A stretch of 64,000 nt of DNA from Pedobacter aquae (GTDB lineage: Bacteria > Bacteroidota > Bacteroidia > Sphingobacteriales > Sphingobacteriaceae). The notes under the pieces were generated by a model. The model was given only the letters and a program-made list of their open reading frames with translations. It was not told where the DNA came from and made no database searches. This document shows positions 42,569 through 50,251 of the stretch, piece after piece. The stretch's first letter is position 1. Each line of letters opens with the position of its first letter. The DNA is taken from NCBI RefSeq assembly GCF_008195825.1, contig NZ_CP043329.1, positions 2,666,001 to 2,730,000 on the forward strand. Reading direction: 5' to 3'. The position numbers and the translations under genes are program-made.

Positions 42569-42600
42569 CAAAAAGAGTTGAAAACCTAAGCTTTCAACTC
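42569..42600 (-). terminator. Intrinsic terminator at the end of argD
   Basis: On the minus strand, arms GAGTTGAAA and TTTCAACTC form a perfect 9-bp stem (42575-42600), followed by TTTTTGAT. The 5' arm overlaps the last codons of argD. It would end or thin the arg transcript before the TA pair and argF'. Confidence 0.8.
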
Positions 42601-43719
42601 CTTACTTAATGCTTCTAAAAATCTATCAGCGTGTTCTCTAGTTAAATTTAATGCTGGCAATAACCTAATCACGTTAGGTTTAGCTTCGCCAGTGAAGATA
42701 TGATGGTTAAATAATAAGTTTTTCTTCACTTGGTTAAGCTCTTCTGGTAAATCAATACCAATCATTAAACCTTTGCCACGTACTTCTTTAATGTGGTTTA
42801 GTTTCTGAAGCTCTTGAATTAAATAGCCGCCTATTTTAGCTGCATTATCCATCAAATGCTCTTGCTCCATCACTTCTAACACAGCTAAAGCTGCCGCACA
42901 AGCCAAATGGTTACCACCAAAAGTAGTACCTAACATACCATGCCAAGGTTTTAACGCCGGACTGATACTGATACCGCCAATAGGAAAACCATTGCCCATA
43001 CCTTTTGCCATGGTATAAATATCGGCATCTACACCAGCAAAATCTGAGGCATAAAATTTACCGCTTCTGCCGTAACCACACTGTACAGAGTCTGCAATAA
43101 AATAAGCTCCGTATTGTGTACATAATGAACGTATGCTTTGTAAAAATTCATCACTAGCAACCTGTATACCGCCAACACCTTGAATACCTTCTATTATAAC
43201 TGCACAAATTTCATTTCCTTGTTCAGCAAATAAGGTTTTTAGTGCATCAACATCATTATGAGGCAAGAAAACAACATTTTCTGTTTGGTTTACCGGAGCT
43301 ATAATTTTAGGATTATCTGTTGCCGATACTGCTAAAGATGTTCTGCCATGGAAAGCTTTTGTAAAAGCCACAATTTTTTTTCTTCCATTGGCAAAAGATG
43401 CCAATTTTAAAGCATTCTCATTAGCCTCGGCACCAGAATTACACAAGAAAAGCTGATAATCTTCTCTGCCTGATATTTTCCCTAGTTTATCTGCCAATTC
43501 TTCCTGTAAAGGAATTTTAATAGAGTTTGAGTAAAAACCCAATTTACCTAACTGCTGTGTTAAGCGCTCTACATAATGCGGATGCGTATGACCTATAGAG
43601 ATTACAGCATGCCCACCATAAAGGTCTAAATATTCCTGTCCTTTATCGTCCCAAACCAAGCTCCCCTGGCCTTTTACGATTTCTATATTGTTTATTGGGT
43701 ATACGTCGAAAAGTTTCAT
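42586..43719 (-). CDS. argD: Acylornithine aminotransferase
   Basis: This PLP-dependent class III aminotransferase converts N-acyl-glutamate semialdehyde to N-acyl-ornithine. The 377-residue protein has FLCNSGAEANENALKLA and IIEGIQGVGGIQVASDEFL. The Schiff-base Lys is in YTMAKGMGNGFPIGG. The ATG is 6 nt from a heptad array. A four-helix-bundle gene is inserted between it and argC. Confidence 0.94.
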   Translation of the reverse strand: MKLFDVYPINNIEIVKGQGSLVWDDKGQEYLDLYGGHAVISIGHTHPHYVERLTQQLGKLGFYSNSIKIPLQEELADKLGKISGREDYQLFLCNSGAEANENALKLASFANGRKKIVAFTKAFHGRTSLAVSATDNPKIIAPVNQTENVVFLPHNDVDALKTLFAEQGNEICAVIIEGIQGVGGIQVASDEFLQSIRSLCTQYGAYFIADSVQCGYGRSGKFYASDFAGVDADIYTMAKGMGNGFPIGGISISPALKPWHGMLGTTFGGNHLACAAALAVLEVMEQEHLMDNAAKIGGYLIQELQKLNHIKEVRGKGLMIGIDLPEELNQVKKNLLFNHHIFTGEAKPNVIRLLPALNLTREHADRFLEALSKELKA

Positions 43720-43725
43720 TTTTTA

Positions 43726-43761
43726 GAGTTGTAAGTTTTAGGTTTTTAGGTTGTAAGTAGC
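43726..43761. repeat. Heptad repeat array, left side of four-helix-bundle copy 3
   Basis: Five 7-mers occur in register apart from one extra T at 43747: GAGTTGT, AAGTTTT, AGGTTTT, AGGTTGT, AAGTAGC. The array fills the space from the argD start codon to the stop codon of four-helix-bundle copy 3. Confidence 0.85.
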
Positions 43762-44115
43762 TTATGCTCTAACTTTTTGAATTAATAAAATAAGCATTGC
43801 CTTCACTTCATTGATGTTTTTTTCTAAAATTAAATAATCTTCTATAGGTAAATAACCGAGGTCTTTTGCAAGCAGCAGAAAGTATTCTGTTTCGTTTGCT
43901 GATCCTAAAGCAATATTCAAATATTTACCGAAATCGTTTTTAGTATTTTTTCCACATCCCTCAGCAATATTGGCCGGTATAGATGATGAAGCCCTTCTAA
44001 TCTGACTGGTAACTGAATAAATCTCTTCTTTCGGAAAGTTCTTAGTCACGCTGTAGATTTTAAGCGTTAATTCATGTGACTTTACCCATACTCTTAAATC
44101 TTTGTAATTCTGCAT
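43762..44115 (-). CDS. S23/IVP-like four-helix-bundle protein (copy 3)
   Basis: This 117-residue protein has YKDLRVWVKS (residues 4-13), SIPANIAEGCGKNT (about 45-58) and ALGSANETEYFL (about 69-80). It is closely like copy 2 and more distant from copy 1. It sits between argD and argC. Inverted heptad arrays lie on both sides and the gene with its arrays occupies nearly the whole junction. It has no evident part in arginine synthesis. Confidence 0.88.
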   Translation of the reverse strand: MQNYKDLRVWVKSHELTLKIYSVTKNFPKEEIYSVTSQIRRASSSIPANIAEGCGKNTKNDFGKYLNIALGSANETEYFLLLAKDLGYLPIEDYLILEKNINEVKAMLILLIQKVRA

Positions 44116-44120
44116 TGGCT

Positions 44121-44155
44121 AACTTATAACTCAAGAACTTATAACCTAAAACCTT
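44121..44155. repeat. Heptad repeat array, right side of four-helix-bundle copy 3 (inverted)
   Basis: Five 7-mers follow: AACTTAT, AACTCAA, GAACTTA, TAACCTA, AAACCTT. ACTTATAACCTAAAACC is close to the complement of GGTTTTAGGTTGTAAG on the left side. It ends 4 nt from the argC stop codon. Confidence 0.82.
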
Positions 44156-44159
44156 TTAG

Positions 44160-45179
44160 CTAAAACCCAATCGCTTTCAACCTCAATCCTTCTTTTTCAT
44201 CCAAACCAAACATCAAATTCATATTTTGTACGGCTTGGCCTGATGCGCCTTTTAGTAAGTTATCTATGATGGATAAAATCATCAGTTTATTGCCGTGTTT
44301 TTCTAGATGAATAAAGCATTTATTGGTATTCACAACCTGCTTTAAGTCTATATTTTCCTTGCTGATATGCGTGAAAGGTGCATCTGCATAAAAATCTTGA
44401 TATAATTTCTCTGCTTCTTCTAAACTTAAATCACAATCCATATAGCTTGAGGCCATAATTCCACGAGCAAAACTACCGCGATAAGGAATAAAGTTTAACA
44501 CTAAATCCTCTTGTTCTCCTGTCTTTGCTCCCTCTCCTTTGGAGAGGGTTGGGGTGAGGCTTTTTAGGCTTTCGCCGATTTCATTTAAATGCTGATGCTC
44601 AAAAGCTTTATAAACCGATAGGTTATTACTCCTCCAACTAAAATGAGAGGTTGTTGTTGGCTTTTGCCCTGCCCCTGTAGAACCTGTTGTTGCAGTGATG
44701 TGTACTTCAGATTTTAACAGCCCGGCTTTGGCTAAAGGCAATAAAGCCAGTTGTAAACAGGTTGCAAAACAACCTGGATTAGCAATATTCTGAGCTGTTT
44801 TTATGGCTTCTTTGTTAAGCTCGGGTAAACCGTAAATAAATTTTCGATTTTCGATTTTTGATTTTTGATTGAGCCTGAAATCTTGAGAAAGGTCAATAAT
44901 TTTGATGTTATCGTTAAAATTATTTGCTTCTAAAAACTTTCTAGCATCGCCATGCCCAACGCATAAGTACAACACATCGATATCCTGCGAAAGCTTATCG
45001 GTAAATTTCAGGTCGGTATCGCCAAGTAAATCAGTATGCACATCTGATATTAAGTTACCAGCATTGCTATTACTGTGTACATAAGCAATATCAACCTTTT
45101 GGTGATTAACCAAAATTCTTAAAAGCTCTCCGCCAGTATATCCTGCACCACCAATTATACCTACTTTTATATTACTCAT
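44160..45179 (-). CDS. argC: N-acyl-gamma-glutamyl-phosphate reductase with two repeat-derived insertions
   Basis: The enzyme reduces N-acyl-glutamyl phosphate. The 339 residues include the NADP motif GIIGGAGYTGGELLRIL (8-24), catalytic Cys137 in NPGCFAT and the FIPYRGSFARG segment. Two stretches are foreign to the family. Residues about 103-113 (LNQKSKIENRK) are encoded by a heptad array. Residues about 206-223 (KSLTPTLSKGEGAKTGEQ) are encoded by a GGAGAGGG hairpin repeat. Both keep the frame and probably fall in surface loops. It overlaps argG by 8 nt. Confidence 0.93.
   Translation of the reverse strand: MSNIKVGIIGGAGYTGGELLRILVNHQKVDIAYVHSNSNAGNLISDVHTDLLGDTDLKFTDKLSQDIDVLYLCVGHGDARKFLEANNFNDNIKIIDLSQDFRLNQKSKIENRKFIYGLPELNKEAIKTAQNIANPGCFATCLQLALLPLAKAGLLKSEVHITATTGSTGAGQKPTTTSHFSWRSNNLSVYKAFEHQHLNEIGESLKSLTPTLSKGEGAKTGEQEDLVLNFIPYRGSFARGIMASSYMDCDLSLEEAEKLYQDFYADAPFTHISKENIDLKQVVNTNKCFIHLEKHGNKLMILSIIDNLLKGASGQAVQNMNLMFGLDEKEGLRLKAIGF
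44528..44560. repeat. GGAGAGGG hairpin repeat inside argC
   Basis: Arms CCCTCTCC (44530-44537) and GGAGAGGG (44541-44548) flank a TTT loop, with TTGGGGTGAGGC after it. This is the same unit as in argB and at the argF' end. It is read in frame as TPTLSKGEG. Confidence 0.9.
44845..44872. repeat. Heptad array inside argC
   Basis: Four 7-mers (CGATTTT, CGATTTT, TGATTTT, TGATTGA) lie in the coding sequence. They are of the same type as the intergenic array at 35273 and 35363 and encode NQKSKIENR on the minus strand. Confidence 0.85.
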
Positions 45180-46374
45180 CTTTAATACCCTCGTTTACTT
45201 TATGCCAGATACTTACTTGGTTACCAAATATTTTAGAAAATCCTTTTACATCGTCTCCGGTATAACCTTCGTTCATCTCGCCATAGCTGCCAAATTTGCT
45301 ACTCATTAAATCGTTCTCAGACTCGATACCGATAATCAGGAATCTGTAAGGTAATAGCTGTACAAATACTTTTCCGTTGACTGTTTTCTGGGTATTTTCT
45401 AAGAAAGCTTCAATATCTCTCATCACAGGGTCGTGAAACTGACCTTCATGCATCCAATTCCCGTAGAACATGGCCAATTGGTCTTTCCAGCTTAACTGCC
45501 ATTTGGTTAAAGTATGCTTTTCTAAAGCATGGTGAGCTTTGATAATTACCATTGGTGCTGCGGCTTCAAAACCAACTCTTCCTTTTATCCCAATAATGGT
45601 ATCACCTACGTGGATATCTCTTCCTACGCCAAACGGAGCAGCAATTTGCTGTAAAACTTGAACGGCTTCTGTTGGATGGTTATATTTTTTGCCATTTACA
45701 GCTACTAACTGCCCTTTTACAAATTCAAGCTCAACATTTTCTGCCTCTGTTTTGGTTACTTGAGTTGGCCATGCTTCTTCTGGTAGCATACCATTAGAAG
45801 TTAGGGTTTCTTTACCGCCTACAGAAGTACCCCAAATACCTTTATTGATAGAGTATTTAGCTTTTTCGGCATTAATTTCTACGCCATGTTTATGTAGATA
45901 TTCAATCTCTGCTTCTCGGCTCAATTTCAAATCTCTAATAGGCGTAATAATACCCACTTTAGGAACCAAGATATTGAAAATCATATCAAAGCGCACTTGG
46001 TCATTACCAGCACCTGTACTACCATGAGCAACAAAATCAGCATTAATTTCTTTTGCATAGTTTGCAATAGCAGTAGCTTGGGTAACACGCTCTGCACTTA
46101 CAGAAAGTGGGTAAGTATTGTTCTTTAACACATTACCAAAAACTAAATATTTTAAACAAGAATCATAATAGCCTTTTACTGCATCAACAGCGTGATGAGA
46201 AGCCACCCCTAAACTGTAAGCTCTTTCTTCTATTTGTTTTAATTCTTCTTCAGAAAAACCTCCGGTATTTACAATAACCGAGTGTACTTCTAAATCCAAA
46301 TCTTTAGTAAGATATATGCAACAAAACGAGGTATCTAATCCTCCGCTAAAGGCTAAAACTACTTTTTTCTTCAT
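45172..46374 (-). CDS. argG: Argininosuccinate synthase
   Basis: This enzyme joins citrulline and aspartate with ATP. The 400-residue protein opens with the ATP pyrophosphatase loop VLAFSGGLDTSFC (residues 5-17). VAHGSTGAGNDQVRF and NKGIWGTSVGG are substrate-binding segments. It is the second gene of the arg run, after the GNAT gene, and is translationally coupled to argC. A heptad array with a hairpin is 7 nt upstream of its ATG. Confidence 0.96.
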   Translation of the reverse strand: MKKKVVLAFSGGLDTSFCCIYLTKDLDLEVHSVIVNTGGFSEEELKQIEERAYSLGVASHHAVDAVKGYYDSCLKYLVFGNVLKNNTYPLSVSAERVTQATAIANYAKEINADFVAHGSTGAGNDQVRFDMIFNILVPKVGIITPIRDLKLSREAEIEYLHKHGVEINAEKAKYSINKGIWGTSVGGKETLTSNGMLPEEAWPTQVTKTEAENVELEFVKGQLVAVNGKKYNHPTEAVQVLQQIAAPFGVGRDIHVGDTIIGIKGRVGFEAAAPMVIIKAHHALEKHTLTKWQLSWKDQLAMFYGNWMHEGQFHDPVMRDIEAFLENTQKTVNGKVFVQLLPYRFLIIGIESENDLMSSKFGSYGEMNEGYTGDDVKGFSKIFGNQVSIWHKVNEGIKDE

Positions 46375-46381
46375 TTTTTTA

Positions 46382-46419
46382 GTATTGAGTATGGAGATAT
46401 GAGATTTGCGATCTCATAT
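46382..46419. repeat. Heptad array with hairpin before argG
   Basis: Five 7-mers follow: GTATTGA, GTATGGA, GATATGA, GATTTGC, GATCTCA. The last ones form a perfect 9-bp dyad ATATGAGAT/ATCTCATAT (46397-46419). The array lies between argG and the GNAT gene. Confidence 0.75.
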
Positions 46420-46436
46420 TTCGATACAGTTTATTT

Positions 46437-47090
46437 TTAAATTAATCCGGCTACTACCATTTTTAAAGAGCGTAATTTTGCTTCTATTCTTTGTAGTAAA
46501 GTAGCTTTGTGTGTTATCTTCTTTAACCTTTCGGCTTCTTCGGCTTTTTTCTCTTCTGGGTCGTAAAGCATAGCTGTACACATGCAATTCTGCCTGTTTT
46601 TACTCATCAGAATATCGTAGTTTACGCAGCTTTGGCAGCCTTTCCAGAAATTCTCATCTTGGGTAAGTTGCGAATAAGTAACGGGCTCGTAACCTAAATC
46701 AGAGTTGATTTTCATAACCGCTAAACCCGTTGTTAAACCAAATATTTTAGCGTCCGGATATTTTTCTCTAGATAAATCAAATATCTTAAACTTAATAGCC
46801 TTAGCTAAACCAGCTTTACGGTAAATAGGGTTAACAATTAAACCAGAGTTAGCAACAAACTCGCCATGGCTCCAAGTTTCTATATAACAAAAGCCTGCCC
46901 AAGTGCCATCTTTATGTAAAGCAATAACTGCTTTACCTTCCAACATTTTATTGGCAACATATTCTGGAGAACGCTTTGCTATACCTGTTCCACGCACTTT
47001 TGCAGAGGTTTCCATCTCTGTGCAAATAGTTTCTGCATAACCTACATGTTGCAAACCAGCAACCAGTATGTTAAAATCTTTAGTATGCAT
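46437..47090 (-). CDS. GNAT-family acyltransferase, candidate first arginine enzyme
   Basis: This is a 217-residue GNAT-fold protein. ALHKDGTWAGFCYIETWSHG and NPIYRKAGLAKAIKFKIFDLS hold the CoA-binding region (about residues 55-115). Its C-terminal part has a cysteine cluster, CQSC then CMC, which could bind metal. No classical argA or argJ is in the window. Position as first gene of the arg run makes it a candidate for the N-acylglutamate synthase that the pathway needs. This role is inferred from context only. Confidence 0.75.
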   Translation of the reverse strand: MHTKDFNILVAGLQHVGYAETICTEMETSAKVRGTGIAKRSPEYVANKMLEGKAVIALHKDGTWAGFCYIETWSHGEFVANSGLIVNPIYRKAGLAKAIKFKIFDLSREKYPDAKIFGLTTGLAVMKINSDLGYEPVTYSQLTQDENFWKGCQSCVNYDILMSKNRQNCMCTAMLYDPEEKKAEEAERLKKITHKATLLQRIEAKLRSLKMVVAGLI

Positions 47091-47104
47091 TTTTTGAAAA
47101 AGAT

Positions 47105-47174
47105 AAATCCTTCATGAGGGATTTTAATCAGAATAAACAAAAATTTAATTAGAGACCTGTTTACTTACAAACAG
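47105..47174 (-). promoter_or_regulatory. Attenuator-like hairpins before the arg genes
   Basis: Reading the minus strand, a hairpin CTGTTT-GTAAGT-AAACAG (47174-47157) is followed by a T-rich stretch. Next AAATCC/GGATTT (47124-47105) is followed directly by ATCTTTTT and then the GNAT ATG. A competing long pairing is AAACAGGTCT (47162-47153) with AGACCTCTGTTT (47230-47219), whose 5' arm lies inside the Arg codons of the leader ORF. This is the layout of ribosome-dependent attenuation. Confidence 0.55.
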
Positions 47175-47203
47175 AAAAAGAGATTGAAACTATCAGCAGA
47201 GGT

Positions 47204-47341
47204 TTAGGCCCTGGTGACAAACAGAGGTCTTCGTCGTAGTAAACGAATAGATGTGTGTAAATCAGAAAGCAACATATAAAAATTAAACGCCTTTTTAACA
47301 GCAGCTAATTTCTTAAAAGTATGTAAGTTTTGTTGTTTCAT
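47204..47341 (-). CDS. Arg-rich leader peptide, putative attenuation leader
   Basis: ATG at 47341-47339 after AAAGAA, and TAA at 47206-47204, enclose 45 codons. The product starts MKQQNLHTFKKLAAV and ends SIRLLRRRPLFVTRA. Five Arg residues (33, 36, 37, 38, 44) fall in the last 13 positions. An internal ATG at residue 23 could give a 23-residue form. It lies between the desaturase and the first arg gene, in the arg direction. Slow decoding of the Arg codons could choose between the hairpins downstream. I know of no described homologue. Confidence 0.6.
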   Translation of the reverse strand: MKQQNLHTFKKLAAVKKAFNFYMLLSDLHTSIRLLRRRPLFVTRA

Positions 47342-47439
47342 TTCTTTGTATCCATCAACCACTTAGGGCTGATATTTGACGCAAAAGAGCGCATTATTTT
47401 TATTAATTACAATAAAAAAATGCAATTAATAATAATATA

Positions 47440-47478
47440 ACACAGAGGTATTGAAAAAACAACACAACACCTCTGTGT
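47440..47478 (-). terminator. Terminator after the desaturase gene
   Basis: Perfect 10-bp arms ACACAGAGGT and ACCTCTGTGT enclose a 19-nt loop, followed on the minus strand by TATATTATTATT. It lies 10 nt past the desaturase stop codon. Confidence 0.75.
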
Positions 47479-47487
47479 GTAAAGCAT

Positions 47488-48216
47488 TTAAGCTTTTCTT
47501 AATTTTATAATTCTTACCCAATGTAAAACCTTTAAAATAGGATATACTGGATCAAACTCGAACCACTTTTTTGCAAAGTTTGGACTGTTTGGAAACTTAT
47601 GGTGATTGTTTTGAAAAAGCTCTCCTAACATGAAAAAATCAAAAGGGGTTGAGTTTTTAGATTTATCATCATTATCAAAATTTGAATAACCATATTTATG
47701 TCCGCACCAGTTTACAATAGCGCCATGTAATGGCCCCATGATAAAATGGATAGGAAGTAATAAAAACATCCACCAAGAGGTTGCAAAAAACACATAAAAA
47801 GCAATGTAACCTAAGCCAAACAAAATTCTAGTGATAAAAGAAGAAGCTACTTTATCTATAAATTTCCATTCAGGATAGTTGCCTTTAAACTCTTTATCTG
47901 CTTGTAAAGTTCCTTGGGCAAAACCATTGTACATGCCTCTAGTATTCCACATCATTTGGAAAACATCTTCAAAAAAGTGTGGCGAATGCGGGTCTTTTTC
48001 TGTATCTGAAAAAGCATGGTGCATACGGTGCATAATGGCGTAAGCTTTAGGTACTAAGTAAGAAGAACCTTGACTAAACCAAGTGAAAATATAAAAGGCT
48101 TTCTCCCAGAATGCATTTAAAGTAAACATTTTGTGAGAAGCGTAACGGTGAAGGTAGAAGGTTTGGGCAAAAAGGGAAAGAAACCAATGTGCCAAAAAGA
48201 AAATAATAATGTACAT
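47488..48216 (-). CDS. Acyl-CoA/fatty-acid desaturase
   Basis: This 242-residue di-iron membrane desaturase has the three His boxes: HRYASH (residues 23-28), HRMHH in IMHRMHHAFSDTEKDPH, and NNHHKFP near the C-terminus. Hydrophobic segments lie between the boxes. It probably adds a double bond to fatty acyl chains in the membrane. It is monocistronic, with its own terminator. Confidence 0.9.
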   Translation of the reverse strand: MYIIIFFLAHWFLSLFAQTFYLHRYASHKMFTLNAFWEKAFYIFTWFSQGSSYLVPKAYAIMHRMHHAFSDTEKDPHSPHFFEDVFQMMWNTRGMYNGFAQGTLQADKEFKGNYPEWKFIDKVASSFITRILFGLGYIAFYVFFATSWWMFLLLPIHFIMGPLHGAIVNWCGHKYGYSNFDNDDKSKNSTPFDFFMLGELFQNNHHKFPNSPNFAKKWFEFDPVYPILKVLHWVRIIKLRKA

Positions 48217-48307
48217 GTGTGATTTAAAAAAAAATTCAGATAATATAATCTGGCTACTAAGTTAGGGTAATTGTTTTTAATCTAAAAAAAGCCATCATTT
48301 TAATTTG

Positions 48308-49342
48308 TTAAATATTTAAGTAAACGTAATTTTCTTGCTCCTTGTTATAAATGGCCTTGTAACGTTTATACTGCTGCTCGTCTCCCAATTTTTGGTAGGT
48401 TAAAGCCATACCTTTCAAAATATCGGGCCTAAAGTATTTATTTGATGTATTTAGCAAGCTATTAGCTAGTTTTAAATCGGCCAAAGCCAAACCATAATCT
48501 TTAATTCTATTTTTCACTTTCGCCAGCATCAATAAAGAACGTATGGTGCCTACCCTATGGTGTAATTTATTTGCTAAAATATTGGCTTGTACAAAAAACC
48601 ACTTCGCTTCTGTAAACTTATTCTGATGCCAATAAACTCGGCCCAATTGCTGATAACAATTCATTTCGGCTTGTTTACTATTCATCCTGTAAGCCATTAG
48701 TAAAATTTTGGTAAGGATTTGTTGCTCTGCTTGTTTTAAATTTCCGGCCCTCAGCATCAACTCATTTTGTTGTAATAACGCTTTCACTAGTTTTTGATCT
48801 TGCTCCATAATTCTGTATCCGGCTATGGCCATATCATTAAAATCGGCAGCAGCTTTATCATCTCCAGATAATAAAGATAATTGATACAAATAGCTTGAAG
48901 TTTGTGCCACTTGGGCATGGTTAAGTTGCGCCTGATAAAGGAATAATGCTTTACTAAAATGATGATAAGCAATATCTAAATCGCCTGATAAGGTTTCTGT
49001 AACGGCCATCATTTTATATAAACCTGCTTGGTGATTAAGTAAGTTTGCCTTCGAATAAAAATCAAGCTGTTGCGGTAAAGCGTTAAAATAATGTTGACGC
49101 TGGTGATAGCTAATTGCGCTTACGCTGATGTTTAGACTTAAAGCATCGGTTACGCTTTTTACCAGTTGATAAGTATCTAAAAGCACAATACCATCTGCCA
49201 ATAAATACTTATCTGGTTGTTTATGGAAAATAGAATCGGCAAATTTTTGTTGGATATTACTGGATAAAACAAAATTCCCTCTTGCAAAGCTCTTCCCTGT
49301 TATACAAATACATAAAACTGATAAAAGAAAAAAACGTAGCAT
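48308..49342 (-). CDS. Secreted TPR-like protein
   Basis: This 344-residue protein has a signal peptide (MLRFFLLSVLCICITGKSFA). The rest is helical, with degenerate TPR-like repeats such as LDIAYHHFSKALFLYQAQL and NCYQQLGRVYWHQNKFTEAK. TPR proteins usually hold partner proteins together, but no partner is indicated. It is not clearly linked to its neighbours. Confidence 0.7.
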   Translation of the reverse strand: MLRFFLLSVLCICITGKSFARGNFVLSSNIQQKFADSIFHKQPDKYLLADGIVLLDTYQLVKSVTDALSLNISVSAISYHQRQHYFNALPQQLDFYSKANLLNHQAGLYKMMAVTETLSGDLDIAYHHFSKALFLYQAQLNHAQVAQTSSYLYQLSLLSGDDKAAADFNDMAIAGYRIMEQDQKLVKALLQQNELMLRAGNLKQAEQQILTKILLMAYRMNSKQAEMNCYQQLGRVYWHQNKFTEAKWFFVQANILANKLHHRVGTIRSLLMLAKVKNRIKDYGLALADLKLANSLLNTSNKYFRPDILKGMALTYQKLGDEQQYKRYKAIYNKEQENYVYLNI

Positions 49343-49373
49343 GAGGGTATTTTAATTAACAAGCTAAATGCTT

Positions 49374-50249
49374 TTATATGATATTTTGCAAACGCTTAGC
49401 GCTGATTTTGATACTTTCATAAGGATTGATATCAAAGTTTTCTTGCTCTACAAAAGGATATTTTAAGCCTGATAATTTTGCTTCCTTAGTAAAAGACTCA
49501 AAATTAATAGAACCGCTGCCAACTTCTGTATTTTTTTGAGGGTTTACCTTATCCATATCTTTTACATGCCACAAAGCAAAACGACCTTTATAAGTTTTAA
49601 AGAGCTTTAAAACATCTTGCTTTGCTCTTACGGCCCAATATAAATCTAATTCAAAATCTATACTTGGAAGTGTATTTTCTACTAATATCTCATAAGCTGT
49701 TTTATCTCCTAGTTGCTTAAACTCAAAATCGTGATTATGGTAAGCCAGTTTCAATCCTTCTTTTTCTAATCTTTTAGAAGCCTTGTTAAGCTTATCAGCG
49801 AAAGCTTTTACACTTTCTACACTATTAAATATTTGAGGGTTGATGAAAGGGACAACAATATATTTTTGTTGCAGTGTTTTGGCAGCTGCAATATAGGCGT
49901 CTAAAATAGCATCATTACCTGTTTTTTCCCATTCGCTAAATTCGTAATGAGCGCTGGGCGAGGTTAAGCTATATTTATCTAACAATTGTTTAAACTGCGT
50001 TGGAGTTAAGCCCCAAAAACCATTTTTTACAGAGTAGCCATAACCTTCTACCCAAGAATAACCTGCTTTTGATACCTCAGCAATTACATTTTCTACACCT
50101 TTAGAAAATTCGTCTCTTAAAGAATAAAGCTGTATTCCTATTCTTTTTTTATCATCTACCAAACAGCCAAGATTTGGTAAAACCAAAACCGATGCGGCAG
50201 CCAAACCTACTTGCCTGATAAATACTCTTCTACTGTTAGATGCTTTCAT
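49374..50249 (-). CDS. Sugar phosphate isomerase/epimerase-like TIM barrel (exported)
   Basis: This 291-residue protein has an RR-containing signal (SRRVFIRQVGLAAASVLVLP). The xylose-isomerase-like barrel follows: IGIQLYSLRDEFSKG, then KLAYHNHDFEFKQLG, and later FELDLYWAVRAKQD and the acid-rich EQENFDINPYESIK end. Such proteins act on keto-sugars or their phosphates. It opens the sugar-oxidation cluster and is 2 nt from the next gene. Confidence 0.82.
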   Translation of the reverse strand: MKASNSRRVFIRQVGLAAASVLVLPNLGCLVDDKKRIGIQLYSLRDEFSKGVENVIAEVSKAGYSWVEGYGYSVKNGFWGLTPTQFKQLLDKYSLTSPSAHYEFSEWEKTGNDAILDAYIAAAKTLQQKYIVVPFINPQIFNSVESVKAFADKLNKASKRLEKEGLKLAYHNHDFEFKQLGDKTAYEILVENTLPSIDFELDLYWAVRAKQDVLKLFKTYKGRFALWHVKDMDKVNPQKNTEVGSGSINFESFTKEAKLSGLKYPFVEQENFDINPYESIKISAKRLQNII

Positions 50250-50251
50250 AA

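Noticed and set aside
47091-47487. tRNA or known riboswitch upstream of the arg genes
   Set aside because: No cloverleaf or recognised aptamer was seen. The leader ORF and hairpins explain the region better.
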